Shown one piece after another: positions 60,056-64,000 of a DNA stretch of 64,000 bases. The position numbers were made by a program, and so were the translations under genes. Origin of the DNA: Chryseobacterium sp. JV274. Its GTDB lineage: Bacteria; Bacteroidota; Bacteroidia; Flavobacteriales; Weeksellaceae. Under the pieces are notes generated by a model. That model was not told the origin of the DNA. It ran no database searches and was given only the letters and a program-made list of their open reading frames with translations. The stretch's first letter is position 1. Each line of letters begins with the position of its first letter. The stretch lies in contig NZ_LR824569.1 in assembly GCF_903969135.1 (NCBI RefSeq), positions 744,001 to 808,000 on the forward strand, given 5' to 3'.

Positions 60056-60646
60056 ATGGGGAAAGAAATTTTAATTCTAAAAAACATTTCCAGGCATATT
60101 TCGCTCACCAATCAGGAGCAGTCTTATTTTCTGTCTCTGTTAAAAGAAAAAAAGGTAACCAAGAAAGAATTGATTTTGCAACAGCAGCAAGTCTGTAAAG
60201 AGATCAATTTTGTTCAGACAGGAATTTTGAGAGCTTTTCATATAGATACTACAGGAAAAGAATCTACAATCATGTTTGCTGTTCCAGACTGGTGGATCAC
60301 GGATATGTATTGTTTTATCAATAAGAAACCTGCGATGCTGAATATTGAAGCATTAGAAGAAAGCTGTATTTTGCAGCTTCAAAAAGATCATCTGGATGAA
60401 CTTTATCACCAGATACCGAAATTTGAACGCTTTTTCCGGATCATGATGCAAAACGCCTACATCAGAGAACAGCTCCGGACGATTGAAAATTTTTCTTTAC
60501 CGGCAGAAGAACGCTATTATAATTTTCTTCAGAAATATCCTGAAGCGGTAAAGCGTATCAAACAAAAGCAAATTGCTTCTTATTTAGGGATCACTCCCGA
60601 ATTTTTAAGCCTTATAAAATCCAAACAAAAAAACAATTTCTCTTAA
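60056..60646 (+). CDS. Crp/Fnr-family transcriptional regulator
   Basis: A 196-residue regulator. The N-terminal part (about 10-120) is a cyclic-nucleotide-binding-like barrel (LILQQQQVCKEINFVQTGILRAFH, AVPDWWITDMYCFINKKPAMLNIEAL). A connecting helix and a short helix-turn-helix follow at the C-terminus (QIASYLGITPEFLSLIKSKQ). Iron-sulfur cysteines are absent. It is four bases after the epimerase gene. It may act on its own operon. Effector unknown. Confidence 0.9.
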   Translation: MGKEILILKNISRHISLTNQEQSYFLSLLKEKKVTKKELILQQQQVCKEINFVQTGILRAFHIDTTGKESTIMFAVPDWWITDMYCFINKKPAMLNIEALEESCILQLQKDHLDELYHQIPKFERFFRIMMQNAYIREQLRTIENFSLPAEERYYNFLQKYPEAVKRIKQKQIASYLGITPEFLSLIKSKQKNNFS

Positions 60647-60697
60647 GCTATATTATTTTTTTTATTCTGAAAGTTCTGTTACTTTACCCAAAAAATT

Positions 60698-61057
60698 ATG
60701 TTTATACTTATTGCAGGTCCTTACCGCAGCGGAACGAACGATGATCCACAGCTTATCCAGCAGAATCTTCACAATCTTGAAGCTGTGGCACTTCCTATTT
60801 TCAGAAAGGGACACATTCCTATTATCGGAGAATGGGTTGCGCTGCCATTGATCCATCTTGCCGGTTCTACCCAAATAGGTGATGAAGCCTGGCATGAAAT
60901 ACAGTATCCGGTAGCTCATGCCCTTCTTGAAAAATGTGATGCAGTGCTTCGTATAGAAGGAGCTTCAAAAGGAGCTGATGAAGATGTAAGAATAGCCAAA
61001 GAAAGAGGTCTGACCATTTATTATAACATAGAAGATATTCCTTATGCAAAATCCTGA
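60698..61057 (+). CDS. DUF4406-like / nucleoside-deoxyribosyltransferase-like protein
   Basis: A 119-residue protein. It begins [17 protein letters not shown], followed by [21 protein letters not shown] and [29 protein letters not shown]. This is the pattern of DUF4406 and other small Rossmann-like deoxyribosyltransferase relatives. Its 3' end overlaps the next gene by 14 bases, so the two are translated together. A shared role in nucleotide or nucleotide-sugar clean-up with NudK is plausible. Confidence 0.82.
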   Translation: MFILIAGPYRSGTNDDPQLIQQNLHNLEAVALPIFRKGHIPIIGEWVALPLIHLAGSTQIGDEAWHEIQYPVAHALLEKCDAVLRIEGASKGADEDVRIAKERGLTIYYNIEDIPYAKS

Positions 61058-61625
61058 TATAACCATCCTTCACACAGAAGTCCTTTCAGACAACTGGTAT
61101 ACTTTAAACAAAGTCACCTATTCTGTTTTAAAAAAGGACAGAACTACAGAAACTCAGAGCAGAGAGGCTTACGACCGTGGAAACGGAGCGGTTATTCTTC
61201 TTTACAACAAACTTTCAGACACGGTTATTCTAACCAGACAATTTCGGCTGCCGACTTATATCAATGGCAATGAAACAGGAATGCTTATTGAAGCCTGTGC
61301 AGGGCTTTTGGATAATGACAACCCGGAAGATTGTATAAAACGGGAAACAGAAGAAGAAACGGGGTATAAAATTTCCAAAGTTGAAAAGGTATTTGAAGCT
61401 TATATGTCTCCCGGATCTGTTACGGAAATCCTTCATTTTTTTATTGCAGAATATTCAAATGAAATGAAAATAACGGACGGTGGCGGACTGGAAGAGGAAG
61501 GTGAAAATATAGAGGTTCTGGAATTACCTTTTGAGGAAAGTCTTACTATGATTGATACCGGGGAAGTTAAAGATGCCAAAACGATTATGCTTTTGCAGCA
61601 CCTACGGATGAAAGGGATCATGTAG
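61044..61625 (+). CDS. nudK: NUDIX hydrolase, GDP-mannose pyrophosphatase type
   Basis: A 193-residue NUDIX hydrolase very similar in layout to E. coli NudK. It has [16 protein letters not shown], then [20 protein letters not shown] leading into EEETGY (Nudix helix 87-108, metal-binding E101, E104, E105), [18 protein letters not shown] and [10 protein letters not shown]. NudK hydrolyses GDP-mannose and similar nucleotide sugars. The start overlaps the gene before it by 14 bases. Confidence 0.92.
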   Translation: MQNPDITILHTEVLSDNWYTLNKVTYSVLKKDRTTETQSREAYDRGNGAVILLYNKLSDTVILTRQFRLPTYINGNETGMLIEACAGLLDNDNPEDCIKRETEEETGYKISKVEKVFEAYMSPGSVTEILHFFIAEYSNEMKITDGGGLEEEGENIEVLELPFEESLTMIDTGEVKDAKTIMLLQHLRMKGIM

Positions 61626-61749
61626 AATGAGAACATCATTGATAGTTGATTGATGATAAATGATGAGTAAAATGTATATTTAACAGATCAGAGAAGTTTT
61701 GGAAGATTAAATTCCAATCTACGAGATTTTCTACAATAATCCATGAATA

Positions 61750-62427
61750 ATGAAGATGTTGGGAATAAAAATCATTAAAGTAATAGCTGTATTTTCAGTT
61801 TTGATCTTCAGTATTCTAATGCTGAAAACGATTTCCCAATATACATCATTTGATAAAAATATCGGATTTCTGGCCTTTAAGCAGCAGGTAGTTGGCAATC
61901 CGTACTGGATGACTTTTTTCTACATTCATATTTTTTCTATAACGCTTTGTCTTCTGGCTGGCCTTACGCAATTTTCTAATCGGTTTTTAGCGGAAAACAG
62001 AGACCTTCATAAGATCATTGGGAAAATATATATTTACAATATTTTGATCATCAATGTTCCGGCATGCTTTGTACTGGGATTGTTTTCAAATGGAGGTCTT
62101 ATCGGAATTACAGGATTTCTGATTCAGGATGTTCTTTGGGCCTATTTCACTGTTGCTGCTGTACTTTCTATTAAAAAAGGAAATATTATCAGGCATAGCA
62201 ATTATATGATGTTAAGCTATGCAGTAACCACAACAGCAATTACTTTCAGAATCATTAAAAATTTTTTGTATAATGAAACCCAGCATGATTACCAGCTTTT
62301 TTACGGACTGAATGTATGGGCTGCCCTTTTGATCAACCTTTGTATTGCTTATGTAATGATCAGAAAAAATACAGGATTACCTGGAAAAATCAACGGTAGA
62401 AAAAAAAATACAAAGACTGAGAAATGA
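61750..62427 (+). CDS. DUF2306-like membrane protein
   Basis: A 225-residue protein with about six hydrophobic segments (roughly 9-28, 52-74, 93-115, 118-142, 150-170 and 190-210). It includes FYIHIFSITLCLLAGLTQFSN and RDLHKIIGKIYIYNILIINV, a DUF2306-type pattern with a buried His in the second helix and a His in LHKIIG. The heme- or metal-binding role suggested for the family is uncertain. The C-terminal tail is basic and overlaps the small minus-strand gene at 62377. Confidence 0.8.
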   Translation: MKMLGIKIIKVIAVFSVLIFSILMLKTISQYTSFDKNIGFLAFKQQVVGNPYWMTFFYIHIFSITLCLLAGLTQFSNRFLAENRDLHKIIGKIYIYNILIINVPACFVLGLFSNGGLIGITGFLIQDVLWAYFTVAAVLSIKKGNIIRHSNYMMLSYAVTTTAITFRIIKNFLYNETQHDYQLFYGLNVWAALLINLCIAYVMIRKNTGLPGKINGRKKNTKTEK

Positions 62428-62577
62428 TACCAGAAAAAATGATCCGATAAATATTAATGTATTAAAAATCAATTCATACTTACTATTCTTAGTCCATTTA
62501 CTGAAAAAACGCATTATCAGATAAGCGATTCCTCCAAAAAGAGCGATAATAAAAAGAAGAAAAAAATAATATATCAT
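62377..62577 (-). CDS. Small two-helix membrane protein
   Basis: A 66-residue protein with two membrane segments (about 3-23 and 37-60), a basic loop between them (FFSKWTKNSKYELI) and a short tail. It converges on and overlaps the 3' end of 61750-62427 by 51 bp. Real membrane-protein character supports it, but the overlap and lack of a promoter match leave doubt. Confidence 0.45.
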   Translation of the reverse strand: MIYYFFLLFIIALFGGIAYLIMRFFSKWTKNSKYELIFNTLIFIGSFFLVSFLSLCIFFSTVDFSR

Positions 62578-62660
62578 GGTTTTGTGTTAATTCATGTAAA
62601 TCTATTATTTTAAATCTAAAAAAACAATCAATAACGGAAGAACAGATCTATAAATATCTT

Positions 62661-62668
62661 TATTTTTG
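62661..62668 (+). promoter_or_regulatory. -7 element for the VOC gene
   Basis: TATTTTTG, an exact TAnnTTTG match 28 bp before the ATG at 62697. Confidence 0.5.
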
Positions 62669-62696
62669 ATCAGAATTGATGCTTAAAAAATAATTT

Positions 62697-63077
62697 ATGG
62701 AAATTAAAAACCTTGACCATCTTGTTTTAACTGTGGCAGACATTGATAAAACGATTGCATTCTATACATATGTCATGGGATTTGAGGCAGTCGTTTTTGG
62801 AGAAAACAGAAAGGCACTCATCTTTGGAAATCAAAAGATAAATCTGCATCAGAAAGGACATGAATTTGAACCTAAAGCACAGACTCCAACCTGTGGTTCT
62901 GCTGATCTTTGCTTTATTGCACAGACAGATATTCATGGGGTGATGGAAGAACTAAAGCTGAAAAATATAAAAATCATTGAAGGCATTGTAGACAGAACCG
63001 GAGCTACTGGTAAAATAAAATCGGTTTATTTCCGTGATCCGGATCAAAATCTTATTGAAGTGAGCAATTATCATTAA
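62697..63077 (+). CDS. VOC (glyoxalase/bleomycin-resistance) family protein
   Basis: A 126-residue VOC-fold protein. It starts KNLDHLVLTVADIDKTIAFY with the first metal-binding His, and contains KINLHQKGHEFEPKA, SADLCFIAQTD and VYFRDPDQNLIEVSNY with the terminal Glu ligand. Small single-domain members of this type include fosfomycin-resistance and lactoylglutathione-lyase relatives; this one is closest to the 'virulence protein' VOC group. The reaction is unknown. Confidence 0.88.
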   Translation: MEIKNLDHLVLTVADIDKTIAFYTYVMGFEAVVFGENRKALIFGNQKINLHQKGHEFEPKAQTPTCGSADLCFIAQTDIHGVMEELKLKNIKIIEGIVDRTGATGKIKSVYFRDPDQNLIEVSNYH

Positions 63078-63234
63078 CAAATGTTCCTCTACATCAGCCT
63101 TTTACTATTCATTTTTAAAGATTTGATGGACTACAATTTTTAAAATAAAAAAATAGCAGTACAAAATCCATATAAAATTCGCAAAATCAATTGAGAAAAT
63201 CTATTTATTCCTTTATATTTTGGATTTAAAGCCT

Positions 63235-63242
63235 TAATTTTG
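63235..63242 (+). promoter_or_regulatory. -7 element for the gene at 63281
   Basis: TAATTTTG followed by C, an exact TAnnTTTG match 38 bp before the first ATG. TTTA lies 19 bp upstream at 63212-63215 as a weak -33 element. Confidence 0.6.
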
Positions 63243-63280
63243 CAGTGAAATTCAGAAAATTCGGATTCTTTCAACAGGTT

Positions 63281-64000
63281 ATGTACATGAAAAAAATGAT
63301 GATCGGGCTTGCTTTGGCCTTATCCATTACTATTTGGGGGCAAAAAACTCCTGCAAAAGCAAACAATCTGACACCCTACAGTTATCAGACTTTTAATTGT
63401 GATAATAAAGGGTATTTTGATTCGGCTAAATATAAAAAAGAAGAAATAGACGGAGTCAATAAGCTTTTGTACCAATTCAATGGAGTTGTATTTGATACCC
63501 GACCTGTTTTTAAACTTTCCCAGCTTGAAGAAATCCGCCAAAACAGAGAAGCTTACTTACAGGACCTTGAAAAGCAGTATGAGGAAAAGAAAAAGGAATT
63601 ATACAGCATTAAAGTTATTGATCTTCCAAGATGGAAAAAATTGATGGAAGAGACCATTGATTCTTTTGAAAATGAATATCAGTTGAATAAAGAAGAAATC
63701 CTTGCTTATTCTGATCCTTCCACCCTTAGAAACAGTAAATATTACAATACCTGCAGAGAACAGATTGATGCAATATCCTCTCCGGATAGAGAAAAGATGT
63801 TTGTCGCATGGAAAAACTACACAGAGCTTAAGAGTAAGAATAATGCTGATCCGAAAGGGGTAATGGCGAGATTTGATGCCAAAATGAATGATCCGCAGAA
63901 AGAAGATTATGCGTTGATAGACCTTATTGGTCTTGGATTTCACAACTGTGCCAACAGCAGTTTCAGACAGAAACGTGAAGATGAGGTAACCTCTTACAAG
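63281..64000 (+). CDS. Secreted coiled-coil protein, 3' end cut by the window
   Basis: Open from ATG 63281 (or ATG 63287) to the window edge, 240 codons with no stop. A signal peptide is likely: MYMKKMMIGLALALSITIWG, then QKTPAKAN. The rest is charged and helical (LEEIRQNREAYLQDLEKQYE, then EKKKELYSIKVIDLPRWKKL) with conserved-looking Cys and Asn residues near the end (CANSSFRQKRED). No family is recognised. It is probably a periplasmic or surface protein; the C-terminus is outside the window. Confidence 0.75.
   Translation, partial: MYMKKMMIGLALALSITIWGQKTPAKANNLTPYSYQTFNCDNKGYFDSAKYKKEEIDGVNKLLYQFNGVVFDTRPVFKLSQLEEIRQNREAYLQDLEKQYEEKKKELYSIKVIDLPRWKKLMEETIDSFENEYQLNKEEILAYSDPSTLRNSKYYNTCREQIDAISSPDREKMFVAWKNYTELKSKNNADPKGVMARFDAKMNDPQKEDYALIDLIGLGFHNCANSSFRQKREDEVTSYK

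Noticed and set aside
1..64000. tRNA, rRNA, CRISPR arrays, transposases and phage genes
   Set aside because: None was recognised by reading both strands; a dedicated tRNA and covariance-model scan would be needed to exclude small RNAs.

Overview
The window looks like a chromosomal segment of a flavobacterium of the Chryseobacterium/Weeksellaceae type. The DNA is AT-rich. Genes lack clear Shine-Dalgarno sequences, and many starts are preceded by the Bacteroidetes -7 promoter element TAnnTTTG. The gene families also fit: arrays of small outer-membrane beta-barrel proteins, ApaG, cyanophycin genes, a TIGR01777 epimerase and a ClC channel. No tRNA, rRNA, CRISPR array, insertion sequence or prophage was recognised. 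Both ends cut a gene: a secreted or membrane protein, probably ATP synthase subunit a, at 1-77, and a secreted coiled-coil protein at 63281-64000.

Layout: 1-2023 holds the probable atpB end and ffh. 2092-5969 is a minus-strand array of five outer-membrane beta-barrel genes, two of them a tandem duplication. 6089-11661 holds phoH, a SAM hydrolase, a stand-alone E2 acyltransferase, an unknown gene and a ClC channel. 11857-13146 is the ribosomal operon rpsF-rpsR-rplI. 13326-18493 is an AraC regulator divergent from a TolC/EmrA/MFS efflux system. 18741-23816 holds an aldehyde dehydrogenase, a thioredoxin, an LpxL-like acyltransferase with a glycosyltransferase, an exonuclease and apaG. 23899-28008 is odhAB. 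29419-34130 is the glycogen operon glgBAC, divergent from an esterase with an N-terminal glycogen-binding-like module.

The most interesting part is 36994-49299. A plus-strand cluster (37099-43643) encodes two ATP-grasp ligases, an alpha/beta hydrolase, a YbdK-type carboxylate-amine ligase, a class I glutamine amidotransferase and an unusual ATP-grasp-like protein whose motifs suggest circular permutation. No exporter or peptide precursor is evident, so it probably makes or remodels a small amide-linked metabolite. An 18-bp perfect inverted repeat frames its promoter. Directly after it lies a cyanophycin locus: cphA, divergent from cphB, then an unknown gene and an isoaspartyl peptidase. The cphB promoter region carries a sequence very close to the sigma-54 consensus, which would link breakdown of this nitrogen store to nitrogen status. 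A second sigma-54-like site precedes a YtxH-like stress gene at 49399.

49729-54248 contains a methyltransferase, an acetyltransferase and three paralogous PH-SHOCT proteins, two with an N-terminal zinc ribbon. 54471-56749 holds hisS, an HRDC protein and a short SSB. A 35-codon ORF with a strong terminator follows. 57261-60646 is a run of an arginase-family enzyme, an HPP membrane protein, a zinc-ribbon protein, an epimerase and a Crp/Fnr regulator. 60698-63077 includes a DUF4406-like/nudK overlapping pair and small membrane and VOC proteins. Six intergenic spacers contain decayed 100-160 bp inverted-repeat elements that look like dispersed repeats.
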